Shown: piece after piece, positions 9,304 to 19,072 of the stretch
Numbering within the stretch: the stretch's first letter is position 1
How the letters are laid out: every line of letters starts with the position of its first letter
Assembly: GCA_036365455.1 (NCBI GenBank)
Contig: JAWQUS010000003.1
Span: forward strand, 7,522,001 to 7,586,000
Length of the DNA: 64,000 nucleotides
From: Macrosoma leucophasiata
Lineage: Eukaryota > Arthropoda > Insecta > Lepidoptera > Hedylidae
Direction: 5' to 3'
Program-made: the position numbers and the translations under genes
Notes under the pieces: generated by a model
Databases searched by the model: none
The model's input: the letters and a program-made list of their open reading frames with translations, nothing else
Told to the model about the DNA's origin: nothing

Positions 9304-9547
9304 AAATGGTTTTTGGCCGAGAAGTATAGAGGATATTTTTTGCTCCCCTTCTTCGTAGGTGTGCTTTTGGGTTTTTCATACAGAAAGTACTTACCCTATA
9401 TTCTTTATGAGATAAATAATCTGGGTAGCTTACGGAGGCGCAATTCTTTAATGTGGTAACCCCAGTAGACCTAATCCAATTTCTAGACAAAATAATAAGT
9501 ATTGCCTATTTATTGTAATTATTAATATATTGAAAAAAGTCTATCAT

Positions 9548-9640
9548 GTATGAATGTATGTATCTTCACGCCAGGTCCCTAACGGGGTAGGCAGAGAGTG
9601 TAGAGCGCCAGATATCCCGGTTCAGACAAACCTCAAAAAG
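9548..9640 (-). repeat. LINE family L, 3' end only
   Basis: 'cttcacgccaggtccctaac', then 'ggggtaggcagagagtgtag' and 'agcgccagatatcccgg', match the 3' ends of the L copies at 37733 and 63128. A short, 5'-truncated insertion on the minus strand. Confidence 0.75.
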
Positions 9641-9937
9641 TCAACAGAAAAAAGTCTATCATAGTTATTATTTTTCGTTCCCGTCGATGGTCCAGGCTGC
9701 GAGTCAAGATCTGAATCAGTATCTGAGGTGAATTTTTGTAGTATAGTGGGAGTTAGCATTAGTGTCCTTGTACGTCCTTTTACCTACAGATTGTGGGGAA
9801 AAGGGTCAAAAAGGGTCAAAAATAGTCAAATAATAGTATAGGGATGTTAAGATCAACTGAAGGAAATAAAACTAAAGAACAACAACAAATAACTGAAAAA
9901 AAAACTGGTTGCCTGTAATGTAGGTTTTACGGGCGAA

Positions 9938-10095
9938 GATTTTACGTGACAACGTCTTTATCTCGGTAGAAAGGCATTCGCCGGTCCGGCAGGCCTCTCT
10001 CTCGTTCGGTGACTCATCGTTACGTTACCGGGCGTTACACTTTTTCATGAGTGACTCCGAGCCGCAATCTAATTTAAGACGTTGTCACGTCAAAA
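9938..10095. mobile_element. Short terminal-inverted-repeat element, GC-rich core
   Basis: Perfect 15-bp inverted arms (ACGTGACAACGTCTT at 9944-9958, complement at 10076-10090), extended by a T4/A4 run, bound a GC-rich core (cattcgccggtccggcagg, cgttaccgggcgttacac). It has MITE-like size and no coding capacity. The core is far more GC-rich than its surroundings. I believe similar sequences occur in other Lepidoptera, but cannot confirm that here. Confidence 0.7.
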
Positions 10096-10194
10096 CTCCC
10101 AAAGGAAACTTGTTACAACATTGTCAATGATTAAGTTTTTGTTGCTCACTTGACGATAAAAAGCAATGGAAATAAAGATGTAGGATATATATTT

Positions 10195-10424
10195 GATATA
10201 TTTTATGCTGAATTAAATTTTCTGTATATAAAAATAAATAATGACTGATTCCCCATACGCATTAAAAAGATTGTAACCCTAAATGTAACTTATCAATGGA
10301 CTAACTATATTTTGATATATTTTATGCTGAATTAAATTTTCTGTAAATAAAAATAAATAATGACTGATTCCCCATACGCATTAAAAAGATTGTAACCCTA
10401 AATGTAACTTTTCAATGACTAACT
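10195..10424 (+). repeat. Tandem duplication, period 119 bp
   Basis: Two consecutive copies (about 10195-10305 and 10314-10424) share 'ttttatgctgaattaaattt', 'gactgattccccatacgc' and 'ttgtaaccctaaatgtaac'. They differ at only a few positions, so the duplication is recent. Not coding. Confidence 0.92.
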
Positions 10425-10978
10425 ACAAATTTTCAACAAAAATGACCTCATATCAGTTTTCAATAAATGTCACTGTAAATTTGTAAGGTACTTACTTACC
10501 GCTTGCGAAAATGAACAATAACTTTATAGGTATGTAGAGGAACGGGTGGAAGTGTTCCTCCGACGAAAAGGGAGGATCCTCCGACCAGGCGAGGTGGTAG
10601 CGCCTGGCGGGCCGCGGCCCAACGATTGACGTTGGGAAGTTGTATATATGCCAACTCTTGAGAAATCTTCGCATGTGCGATGTAATTCGAATGCACGCCA
10701 TCTACCGTACTAGACAAGTACTGTGAGGTTTTCATATGTGTTCCACTAGTTGGCGCCTTAATGTAGTGGACGCTACAGGTATGTAAAATTAATTTACTTT
10801 ATATTTAATGTCATATTGTTTTCTCTATAGTAAAGTATTTTACTTATTACCCTATAAACAAAAGTGTAAGTTACATAGCACAATAAAGAAGACAGTAGTG
10901 AAATTATGGATCAGATTTTAAATCAATTATGTACTTTAGTTTCAGAATCATGCAACACAGTAACAATTTATGTTTTAC
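10425..10978 (-). other. Unassigned; weak exon-like segment on minus strand
   Basis: On the minus strand, an open frame (about 10735 to 10496) of higher GC than its surroundings ends beside a strong splice-donor match, AAGCG/GTAAGTAAGT near 10490-10502. The predicted peptide has no recognisable domain. It might be a host exon or part of a retrotransposon LTR; neither is established. Confidence 0.25.
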
Positions 10979-11135
10979 TAGCGGCCCGCCCCGGCTACGC
11001 ACGGGTGCAATGTTAGCTACATTTCTACCTACTATCATAATAAAATAGCGTAGCTTTCTGATCGTGAAATAATTTTTATGATCGGTTCAGTTCCAAAGAT
11101 TAGCCTCTACAAACAAACATATAATCAATTAAGGC
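10979..11135 (+). repeat. Family P repeat copy
   Basis: Starts 'actagcggcccgccccggct', then 'acgcacgggtgcaatg', with the typical 'gatcggttcagttccaaag' and 'caaacaaac' further on. Confidence 0.7.
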
Positions 11136-11510
11136 TCCGCCGTGATCTACCAGACGTTTCTTCGATGGTACATTATTAGATATACTTATGAAATAATGCC
11201 TACTCTTGAAGTACTTGAAGCAAATTTAAATGAATTGATTTATTTTCTGTTATCTCTTAATTTGGTCCGACTATATAATAATACTTATCTATATGTAATA
11301 TGGTATATATTTATATATCTATTCGTTGTATTTAAATGCAACGCTCTACTTCTCATGTCTAATTGGATTTTTAAAGTTCTGTTTAGATTGTTTAAGTTTT
11401 GTCGTAGAACCACCAAAAATATATTAATATTATCGAATATTACGTACAGTTTTTAAAATATGAACACAACTCGATATTACAGTAAAAACAATAATAAAAT
11501 TACCCCACAC
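11136..11510. other. Unassigned AT-rich sequence
   Basis: A 104-residue frame (11142-11456) starts at GTG and is rich in Leu, Ile, Tyr and Asn, as AT-rich DNA produces by chance. No gene is called. Confidence 0.5.
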
Positions 11511-11516
11511 AAAAAA
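11511..11516 (-). terminator. Pol III terminator of tRNA-Phe
   Basis: On the minus strand a T6 run lies nine bases downstream of the tRNA-Phe 3' end, the normal RNA polymerase III stop signal. Confidence 0.8.
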
Positions 11517-11525
11517 GGCTTTACC

Positions 11526-11598
11526 TGCCGAAACCCGGGATTGAACCGGGGACCTTTAGATCTTCAGTCTAACGCTCTCCCAACTGAGCTATTTCGGC
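11526..11598 (-). tRNA. tRNA-Phe (anticodon GAA)
   Basis: 73 bases, no intron. The acceptor stem GCCGAAA pairs with TTTCGGC. The D arm contains AGCTCAGTTGGGAGAGC, the anticodon loop is CTGAAGA (GAA), and the T arm is CCCGG..TTCAATC..CCGGG. Internal A and B boxes are intact, the discriminator base is A, and a T6 terminator follows. Every stem is fully or almost fully paired, so this is probably a functional nuclear tRNA gene that decodes UUC/UUU. Confidence 0.95.
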
Positions 11599-11675
11599 TT
11601 GCATTGACAGTTCGAAATTTTAAAACTGATTACTAGCTTTATAATGTTACGTACATTTTTTACAATTTCACACGA

Positions 11676-11984
11676 GCATAGAGCAACAGGGCCACACGGG
11701 CCACCGGCCGCTGCAGACCGGAGGGGAGTAGCCATAGCGTTTATTACCAATGCAAAACAGTCAATTTGCGGGAGAAATACGTGTGACACACACGCTACAA
11801 AAATCGTCTATTACTTCGAAACTCACACCTTGACTTTAACAAAATACATAAACAGTTTCACGCACACATTTTAACATCTAGGCGACAGGCTTAGCACTTG
11901 TCCTTTTACTTTGACAGAGGGAAAGCCTGCATGTGGCTACTCCTCTCCGGTCCGCCGCGGCCGGTGGCCCGTATTGCTCTATGC
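11676..11984. repeat. Fold-back element with GC-rich inverted arms
   Basis: Arms 11676-11734 and 11934-11984 are about 51-59 bp inverted copies. Both contain GCATAGAGCAA, GGGCCACCGGCCGC and GGAGTAGCCA in opposite orientation. The left arm carries an extra 8 bp that duplicates 'gggccaca'. The spacer includes 'ctttgacagagggaaagcc'. It is strikingly GC-rich for the region. It may be a non-autonomous transposon or a rearranged copy of one. Confidence 0.75.
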
Positions 11985-11999
11985 ACACGATGATTCTTC

Positions 12000-12296
12000 C
12001 GTTTTTTTAACCGACTTAAAAAAAAGAAGGAGTTTCTCAATAAGTACGTCCGGATATTTTATTTTTGGTTTGTGGTACGGGACCCTATTAACGTTTCGAT
12101 CGATTTTGGTGACCATGTTTGTCTCCTTATATAGCATGATTTTGGTAGATACGATTTTATAGTCATCATATTGTAGGTACCTACAATATTGTATTGTAGG
12201 TACATTATTTCTAATATTTTAAGGAGGTGAAGTTTGTAACTTTGTTTGTAGGGACTTGTTCTTTCACATTCAGGAGTACTATTATATTGTATATTG
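12000..12296 (+). repeat. 'accgacttc' repeat
   Basis: Starts 'aaccgacttaaaaaaaagaa', then 'ggagtttctcaataagtacg' and 'acgtttcgatcgattttgg'. It is a member of the 'accgacttcaaaaaaggagg' repeats common in Lepidoptera; a second copy is at 43018. It includes a perfect 22-bp palindrome at 12168-12189 centred on GGTACC. Confidence 0.6.
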
Positions 12297-12330
12297 CACC
12301 CGTGCAAAGCCGGGGCGGGCCGCTAGTAAA
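12297..12330 (-). repeat. Family P end fragment
   Basis: 'gcacccgtgcaaagccgggg', then 'cgggccgctagt', is the reverse complement of the P start seen at 10979. Confidence 0.65.
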
Positions 12331-12801
12331 ATTTTTATAGGTTAGGTTATTAGTAAGGACCATATTCTTTCAATTGCAGGAAAATTTTGAGAATATACCT
12401 ATTCTTAAGTAATTATTTTAGAAACGTCTAAAATAAATTGAACTGACGTCTAAAACAAAGTGACTTGGCAAATTTGTCTCATTTATAGACATATCTGCCT
12501 AGTCACTTTTGTGTGTCTAACCTAACCTGCGTAGAAGACGATTTATTTACCATTCATGCATAATAATCATTTACAAACAATCTAGAAATACTTCGTCAAT
12601 GGAGGATTCCCAAAAGCACTTCAATGTTCTACAGCGTATTTACCTATTAGGCAAAGGAAAATCCGTCGGTAGAAGGAAAGAGCATCAATTGTTTCCTTCC
12701 TTAATTCCTTATATTTAGAACATGCATAGAAAACGACTCCAGTCCAGTGTTGCCAGATCGGGAATTTTCCCCTAGATTTAGGGGTTATTCGACCGAGTTT
12801 T
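12331..12801. other. Unassigned sequence
   Basis: Nothing recognisable apart from short repeated words ('aaacgtctaaaataaattga / gacgtctaaaacaaagtgac'). Confidence 0.45.
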
Positions 12802-13095
12802 TGGTAGAGCTCCAGTGACGGAGCTCGCGGGCGTAGGCACCACCGCCTTACCTAATAATACTTAACCTTACCTAATATACTTGCTAAATGGTAGAATTCA
12901 GCACTATCGTGTTCCGGTCAGGTGGTAATATACGGCCCTGTAATTTCCGGCACAGAGGCATAACAAATTAGGCCTCAGGAGTGGTAACGCATCTGCATTT
13001 TGACCTTGGTCTTTGTGTGGGTGTCTATAGGCTGCAGTCATCACATAACATCAATGTGAACTGCATGCTTGTTTGCCATTTTCATTACATAAAAG
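12802..13095 (+). repeat. Family A retroposon copy
   Basis: From 'ggtagagctccagtgacgg' to '..ttcattacataaaag'. It carries a small internal duplication of 'ttacctaatatacttg' near 12850-12885, otherwise consensus-like. Confidence 0.8.
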
Positions 13096-13692
13096 AAACT
13101 TATTTTTTGTTTCCCGCGATTTAATGAACGTGTTATTTGGTTTTAACCACTAACGCTAGTGGTCGTGGTGGTGGTGGTGGTGGTGGGTTCGTCAAGTCTC
13201 GCCATCGGAGGTCATGGTTGCAGGTATTATATTCAAACAGCTAACTGTTGGTTCGAAAATTAATCCACGTTCCTACGCTAACGAGCTGGGGATGCGCCCC
13301 ACAGAGCGAACAACGTTGTTAGTTGTTACCGTATCACATTGTTTTATTTCCCAGATGCTGACGATATATTTTATCATCGAAAATTTACCGTTAAATAATC
13401 TTTTATTCATTGTTCCGATTATTAAAATTAAGGTCGACGTTTGACACTTCGAATAAATTAAAAAATCGGGTCCAGTGCCTTGTTCACAACGATAATTTCG
13501 ATTTATTTATAAAAAATCTAGAATCGAAAGGTACTGCGCACCATTTTGTTCCTTTTTTCAGTACGATAAATCAGCATTTATTAAGTATAATATTACTTCA
13601 ATTTAATTTTTTGTCACTGATTGGTACCTACCACTGATTTAGTCGTCATTAATCACATACTATCCTGACTATAAATAAGTTTTATATTATAA
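13096..13692. other. Unassigned; contains a (GTG)n microsatellite
   Basis: A GTG triplet run lies at about 13158-13187. No gene is supported: the two overlapping frames at 13214-13637 have no domain and AT-biased composition. Confidence 0.45.
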
Positions 13693-13838
13693 CCCCCTTA
13701 TTCATAAACGTACTTTAGCTAAAGTGTTGCTAATCTCTCTCTTGTCTTTTTCTATCCTGCACATTTGACAATGCAACTGACAAAGACAAAGCATTCTATA
13801 GCTAAATCGTATCTAATGTACGTTTATGAATAAGGGGG
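13693..13838. mobile_element. MITE with CCCCCTTATTCATAAACGTA termini, copy 1
   Basis: 20-bp perfect inverted ends at 13693-13712 and 13819-13838. TAA lies immediately outside both ends, consistent with a TAA or TA duplication. The interior (tgacaatgcaactgacaaag) matches the copy at 40076 in opposite orientation. Confidence 0.88.
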
Positions 13839-14430
13839 TAAATGTACAAGTAATTCTGTTCGTGTCATTTTTCGACCAAACTTGGCTGGGCCAATTGTGT
13901 TAAAATAAAAATTTATATAGTTTGAACCCTGAGAATGGATTTCTTTTTATTTTAAAACCAAATATAACGTTGATGAAGTCGCTGGAAACAAAAAAATAGT
14001 TACTAATAAATTTAAAAATATATCTTACATTTTTAAGTAGGTACAAAATAGAACTTGATTTAAATAGAAGCACTTCAAATAGAACAGTAATATAATTGAT
14101 TTATCATTGCCATAAATATTCACCGTTATTGATACAAAATCACTTAAAACTTATAAGTTCGTTTAAATGACACTCCTTTAATAGCGCCCCTGAGGCTTTA
14201 GCTCTGATCACTATCCTTATCGTTCAATTTGGGATAAAAAGCGCCGCAGGTAGCCATTAATTGACTATTAAACACGTATCGGCACAAAAAGGCATAAACG
14301 CTTAAAGACAATGAATTTCACGAAAGTTGATAACTCAATTTGGAGGCAACTGCCATGGAATAAGGCGTGGCATGGAGCCAATGTTCATTCTATTTGTATT
14401 GTTTAGTTTAGAAGTTTGCAATACGTCCGT
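13839..14430. other. Unassigned sequence
   Basis: No gene, RNA or defined repeat was seen. Confidence 0.45.
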
Positions 14431-14432
14431 GA

Positions 14433-14870
14433 GTGCGACTCATCTTTGCGGGTCCGCGACTGTTTTGTAAACAAAGTGTACCTACATTAAAACGTTTACG
14501 TTTACGTTTTCTAAAGCCTAGATTATTTCGTACAACAGAACTGTATAAAGAAATAAAAGTACTGACAGTTAGACACTTGTTTAACATGGCAGTGATTTTA
14601 CGAAAACATTCTGAACTGTATTTCGACGAAAATTATAAAAGCAATACCTTGACTACCAGACGATATTATTCCATATGTGATACAGAACAGACTAATACTG
14701 CATTTGCGCGCAGGTTTTATTTATATCAAAGTGGTAGACTATACAATCTTGCGAATAGACTCTTATCAATTTATGAAAACACAAAAAGAGAATGTAAACA
14801 TAAAATAAGTGAATGGCAATTATCCCTTTCATACGAGGAGACCGAAAGGCTCCTAGAAGTTATTAAGTAG
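14433..14870 (+). pseudogene. LINE reverse transcriptase, C-terminal fragment
   Basis: About 145 codons. The recognisable part starts near residue 34 (TTELYKEIKVLTVRHLF) and ends KISEWQLSLSYEETERLLEV before the stop. This is the C-terminal region that follows the reverse transcriptase in many insect LINE proteins. The first 30 or so residues may be flanking sequence read in frame, because no ATG precedes them and the usual upstream catalytic motifs (YADD region) are absent. 5' truncation during retrotransposition explains the loss. It cannot encode an active enzyme. Confidence 0.7.
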
Positions 14871-14933
14871 TTAGTTGTAATGTATTAGTTTTATATTCTG
14901 TTTTTATAGTACAGTTAACATCATATACAAATA

Positions 14934-15050
14934 TACACACTCCATACACATAACACACACACAACCACACACACACACACACACACCACACACACACCCA
15001 CACACCACACACACACCCACACACCACACACACACCCACACACACACACT
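14934..15050 (+). repeat. (CA)n-rich microsatellite in LINE 3' UTR
   Basis: CA dinucleotides are interrupted by CC at regular intervals, so that 'accacacacacacccacac' recurs about three times. This is a 21-bp superstructure within the simple repeat. Confidence 0.9.
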
Positions 15051-15288
15051 GAATGTGATACTTCAGATAAATATACTACTAATAATAAACTACACCACTA
15101 GTAGATATTATAGTACCATAAGTTATGTTATATATTAATCTAAGATTTTGTGTTAAATACAAAGGAAAACTTCCGGGGAGGAGACCAGGAGACCCATAGC
15201 ACAGGGCTTACCTAGTTTGGGCACTCCTGTCTCCACAATAACATTGTAATAAAGTTTTGTAAAGAAATTTTGTGGAGAACAATAAAAC

Positions 15289-15305
15289 ATTATTATTATT
15301 ATTAT
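15289..15305 (+). repeat. (ATT)n target tract, left side
   Basis: The tail of the upstream LINE. It continues as (TTA)n at 19386-19403 on the far side of the R4/Dong-like element. Confidence 0.85.
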
Positions 15306-15471
15306 ATCACTCATTTATTACTTATCCATATTGATTATTTTTTTACATATACAAGTAACTTAATTAAATATAATAAAAGATAATATTAACAAAGCACAAA
15401 TATATATAAAAAAATAAAAAATAGTGTGCCACCGGCAGCGGGAACAGGGTCCAAGCTGTCGATGATTAGGG
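15306..15471 (-). other. 3' UTR of R4/Dong-like element
   Basis: AT-rich, 166 bp between the stop codon and the terminal TAA repeats, ending '..gagtgatataataataat' on the minus strand. Confidence 0.7.
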
Positions 15472-16437
15472 TCACAGAGACAGGAACCTCCTCACTATAC
15501 GTGCCGTGCCGAGGAGTACCGCCTTCTGCATCAGACCCTTGACCCAACTTCCTAGCTTGAGCCTCTTGAGGTGTTGGTCGAGGCTCTTTGCTATAAGTCC
15601 GTTGACCGTAACGACTATCGGCACAATGATGGCCGAATCTACGTCCCACATGGCGACAATCTCGTGAGCCAGATCAAGATATTTAAGTTCCTTGTCTTTC
15701 TCGGCCTTCACGAGATTCCCATCATGAGGGACGGTGACATCGATAATCACTGCGCGGCGCTCCGAGCGGTCTATCACCACTATATCAGGCTTATTGGCTA
15801 CAATAGTCCTGTCAGTGATGATAGACCGGTCCCAATACATTGTGGCATGGTCGTTTTCCAGAACTGGGTCGGGCACATACCTGTAGTATGGCACCTCCAC
15901 GGCCACAAGACTGTATCGCAAGGCAAGTTGCTGATGGATAATCCTGGCCACTTGGTTGTGTCTGTGCAGATATTCGCCGTTGGCAAGACTAGAACAGCCG
16001 GACACAATATGCCTGATTGATTCACCCGGTCGGTGGCATGCCCGACATATGTCGACCGTGCCATCCTTCAGGATAAACTTCCGGTAGTTGTTGGTCATTA
16101 CCACTTCGTCCATTATTGCACACACAAAACCTTCGGTTTCCCCAAATAGGTCACCGAATCGTAGCCAGGCCACGGATGCTAAAGTGTCTACGTCAGGCCC
16201 GTGTAGGGCGCGGTAAAAACGTCCATGTAGCTCCTTGCCCTGCCACACACTCCTGCGGTGCGGTGAGTACCTCAGGTTTGCGCCAGTTCTGTTTAGCCAA
16301 AGAGAGAGTGGTGAGTCCACTGTCGACCGCCACCATATCCTTATGCATATCCCCGTCGGCGGCCAGGAAATATTCTCTGAGGCTGCACACCTCACGGTTG
16401 TGTAGGGTCTTGGCGCTAAGGAAGCCTCGACCGCCAC
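15472..16437 (-). pseudogene. R4/Dong-like retrotransposon: zinc knuckle and endonuclease part
   Basis: An open frame of 321 codons that is the C-terminal part of the element's single polyprotein. Genuine family sequence starts near residue 64; the residues before it are the wrong frame of the upstream coding region. A CX2CX8HX4C zinc knuckle (C131, C134, H143, C148) precedes a restriction-like endonuclease core with KPD at 216-218 and a downstream IDV at 232-234. These are the PD..D catalytic pattern that nicks target DNA to prime reverse transcription. The C-terminus (LDQHLKRLKLGSW) is also typical. The frame is offset from the reverse-transcriptase part, so this copy needs a frameshift to make the whole protein. 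Confidence 0.88.
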
Positions 16438-19072
16438 ACCTCCGCGGGATGTACAGTCTCATGACCGACGACCGCGGGTGATGCATCCGGTATGCCGTCA
16501 GCAAAGAGCGGACTCGCCTATCAAGAGCATCCAGGTCGGTCTGAGTCCACTTGAGTATGCCGAAGGAGTACATCAAGACCGGCATGACCCAACCGTTGAA
16601 GGCGCGGACCTTATTACCACCCGACAAAAGACTTTTCAGTACTTTTGTCAGGCGACCAAAGAAACGTTCCTTCAACGATTGCCTCATGTCGCCCTCGCGT
16701 ATACCTAAGGCCTCCGACATACCCAAGTACTTATAGCTCTCGGCGGCAGAGAGGGTTCGGAACGAAATAGAACCTGGGAGATTTGTTCCCTCAGATTCCA
16801 TTATCTGCCCTTGTCGTACATGCATTACTGCACATTTTTCGATTCCGAATTCCATCCTGATAGAGTTACTATAGTTTTCAGTAACCTCTAGTAGCTCTGT
16901 CAGTTGCGAATTACTGGAGCCGAATAATTTCAGGTCATCCATATACAACAGGTGAGATATCATCCGACCGTCTCTGCGCAGCCGATAGCCAAGCCCCGAA
17001 GCCTCTAACAACGTGCTAAGAGGGTTCAAGGCCAGGCAAAACCATAGGGGGCTCAGACTATCGCCCTGGAAAATACCCCTGGTGATTCTCACAGGTTCAC
17101 CGACCGCCAGGGGCTGCCGAGATCCTGGATAGTGAAGGACCGTGCTCCATTGCGTCATACATGAGCCCAGGAAAGCACGTAGAGTTGTATTTACTTTATA
17201 CAACTCCAGAACCCTCATGAGCCATGTATGCGGTACAGAGTCGTAGGCCTTCTTGTAGTCTATCCAGCAAGTCGAAAGACTCTTTCGGTAGCGGCGAACC
17301 TGCTGGCTAATTGCCATGTCAATGAGGAGTAGCTCCTTAGTACCGCGGGACCTGCTCCTACATCCATTCTGAGAGGCAGACAAGATGGAAAAATCTTCAA
17401 TGTGTTTAGTGATTTTCACTCTCAGAATGGATGTAAGGAGTTTATATAACGTTGGGAGGCACGTAATAGGCCTGTAGTTCTTAGGTTCCGCGGTACTACC
17501 TGATTTATGGAGCAGGTGAGTCACACCAGTTGTAAGAAATGATGGGAGCGTTCCTGACTCCAGAGACAATTGGAACTGGGTCGCCAAGCGAGCATGCGAA
17601 CTTCTCAGCCATTTCAGCCAGAAATTATGCAGCCCATCCGGTCCCGGAGATTTCCAATTCGGCATCGGACGAGCTGCATTGGCTACGTCTTCTTCAGTTA
17701 TAAGGATATTATCTATTTCTTGAATAGATTCGCATGCTCCCTCGACATCCCGTATCCAACCGTCCTCGGAATGAGAGACCGGTTCCGACCAGATGTTGCG
17801 CCAGAACGCTAGCATGGCGTCATCATCCGGTCGGCTCGGGTCAACCATTTGCGAATCAGACCGCTCCCACATTCTATAGACTCTCCTTTGGTCGCCTTGA
17901 AACATGCTGTTCAATTGATACCGGCCCACACGTTCTTTAAAGCGTTTTATCCGGTTTGCCCATGCGTAAACTTTCTGCTTCAGGAAGTCGATGCGCTCTG
18001 TGAGGTGAGCTGAATAATTTTGAGGGCTAATTCCCGTTCCTGAGAATGCTATCCTCACAAAGCGCATCACTCGGGGGCGTGTATTGCCCATCCTGAAGCA
18101 GAGTAGCTTGCCAATGAGCGCTCTGGTCCCAGCGATACGCCGCTCAATCCGGCACTGCCAGGCTGGTACGGCGGGTCTTGGCCGTGCAACTGCATCAGAT
18201 TTTGGGAACTTGACGCGGGCTACACGGCACGCCGCAGCAGCCGCACAGTACAGAACCGAGTGAGTATCGCCGAGATCTTCGGTGTCATCGAAGTACTCTG
18301 GTAACAGTGAATTCAGAGCGCACACCAGCGCCACATTCCGTCTATGCATAGGCAACCGGGGCAAACGTGGCCTGTCCGCGGGCAAGGTGGACCGATATTC
18401 ACGAAGAGCATGCTCCAAGGCGCTCCTCAGCTGTTCAATGTATTGGGTGCTTACTGTGGTTACCTGGTCCGCTTCCCCCCCGTCACCGTGTTGAGGCGCA
18501 TTCGCGATGTCACTTCGCTGCGTCGGTACCGTGGGAGGTGGTGGGGCAGGAGTTGAGCGGTAACCCTGCATCTCGGTGCGTAGCCGATCAAGCACATTGT
18601 CATCCAGCATGTGACCGCGCTGAATGACACGCACCTGATCCGACAGCCGTTGGGTTGACACGTTGATTGTTGGTTCAAGAGCCTGGAACAGAAGCAGCAT
18701 ACGACTACGATACGCAGTAAGGTTAGTTCCTCCCTCTGTAGCCCCAAAATATGCGCGCATGACGTTTTCGTTTATTAGCGATGTCCATTTCATGCGCGGC
18801 ACATTACCACCGACAGCGGGGACCCTATTCGGAGCCGGTTGGCGCCGAGGTCCCAAGCAGGACGGCGGCCGGGGTCTCACTCGACGACGTGCAGGTGGTG
18901 GTGACGGCGCCGGGGAGAAGTACTCGTCGCTGGAGCTCGACGCAACTACAGCGGCCGGTGACACGCTCGCGATAGGGGCGGCGTCCGGCAGCTGCGAGGC
19001 GGAGCTCAGCGACGAGTCCGGTGGTGGTGGGTGTGCTGCTTGTGCATTTCTGGCTCTGGCCCTTGTTATCAT
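16193..19072 (-). CDS. R4/Dong-like retrotransposon: reverse transcriptase part
   Basis: 959 codons, starting at an ATG (MITRARARN). Residues 1-90 are proline-, serine- and arginine-rich. Around 93-110 is a motif (RMKWTSLINENVMRAYFG) of the kind found before the reverse transcriptase in R4/Dong proteins. The reverse transcriptase spans about 450-790: SPGPDG at 475-480, the first catalytic aspartate in DYKKAYDSVPH (605-615), GIFQGDSLSP (666-675), and the YMDDLKLFG active site (710-718). After about residue 943 the frame departs from the family, so the zinc knuckle and endonuclease continue in another frame (15472-16437). The protein would copy element RNA onto nicked chromosomal DNA in the nucleus. 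No other stop interrupts it. Confidence 0.9.
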   Translation of the reverse strand: MITRARARNAQAAHPPPPDSSLSSASQLPDAAPIASVSPAAVVASSSSDEYFSPAPSPPPARRRVRPRPPSCLGPRRQPAPNRVPAVGGNVPRMKWTSLINENVMRAYFGATEGGTNLTAYRSRMLLLFQALEPTINVSTQRLSDQVRVIQRGHMLDDNVLDRLRTEMQGYRSTPAPPPPTVPTQRSDIANAPQHGDGGEADQVTTVSTQYIEQLRSALEHALREYRSTLPADRPRLPRLPMHRRNVALVCALNSLLPEYFDDTEDLGDTHSVLYCAAAAACRVARVKFPKSDAVARPRPAVPAWQCRIERRIAGTRALIGKLLCFRMGNTRPRVMRFVRIAFSGTGISPQNYSAHLTERIDFLKQKVYAWANRIKRFKERVGRYQLNSMFQGDQRRVYRMWERSDSQMVDPSRPDDDAMLAFWRNIWSEPVSHSEDGWIRDVEGACESIQEIDNILITEEDVANAARPMPNWKSPGPDGLHNFWLKWLRSSHARLATQFQLSLESGTLPSFLTTGVTHLLHKSGSTAEPKNYRPITCLPTLYKLLTSILRVKITKHIEDFSILSASQNGCRSRSRGTKELLLIDMAISQQVRRYRKSLSTCWIDYKKAYDSVPHTWLMRVLELYKVNTTLRAFLGSCMTQWSTVLHYPGSRQPLAVGEPVRITRGIFQGDSLSPLWFCLALNPLSTLLEASGLGYRLRRDGRMISHLLYMDDLKLFGSSNSQLTELLEVTENYSNSIRMEFGIEKCAVMHVRQGQIMESEGTNLPGSISFRTLSAAESYKYLGMSEALGIREGDMRQSLKERFFGRLTKVLKSLLSGGNKVRAFNGWVMPVLMYSFGILKWTQTDLDALDRRVRSLLTAYRMHHPRSSVMRLYIPRRCGGRGFLSAKTLHNREVCSLREYFLAADGDMHKDMVAVDSGLTTLSLAKQNWRKPEVLTAPQECVAGQGATWTFLPRPTRA

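Larger units (their letters stand above)
14431..15305 (+). mobile_element. 5'-truncated LINE ending in (ATT)n tail
   Basis: A non-LTR retrotransposon remnant with the C-terminal part of a reverse-transcriptase protein (14433-14870), a 3' UTR holding a CA-rich microsatellite (14934-15050), then 'ggagaccaggagacccatag', 'cactcctgtctccacaata' and 'acaataaaacattattatt'. The (ATT)n end at 15289-15305 is the site of the R4/Dong-like insertion. It is probably in the Jockey/CR1/I group; the clade is not settled because the catalytic core is missing. Confidence 0.75.

Noticed and set aside
9215..9490. 91-residue minus-strand frame
   Set aside because: About half lies in the paralogous segment copy 2, whose equivalent in copy 1 is not open. 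Therefore not conserved as protein.
11142..11456. 104-residue hydrophobic frame resembling a membrane protein
   Set aside because: Starts at GTG, extremely AT-rich, residues fit random AT sequence; no domain or neighbour supports it.
14863..15045. Minus-strand frame rich in Cys/Val (repeated VCVVCG-like residues)
   Set aside because: Translation of the (CA)n microsatellite in the LINE 3' UTR.
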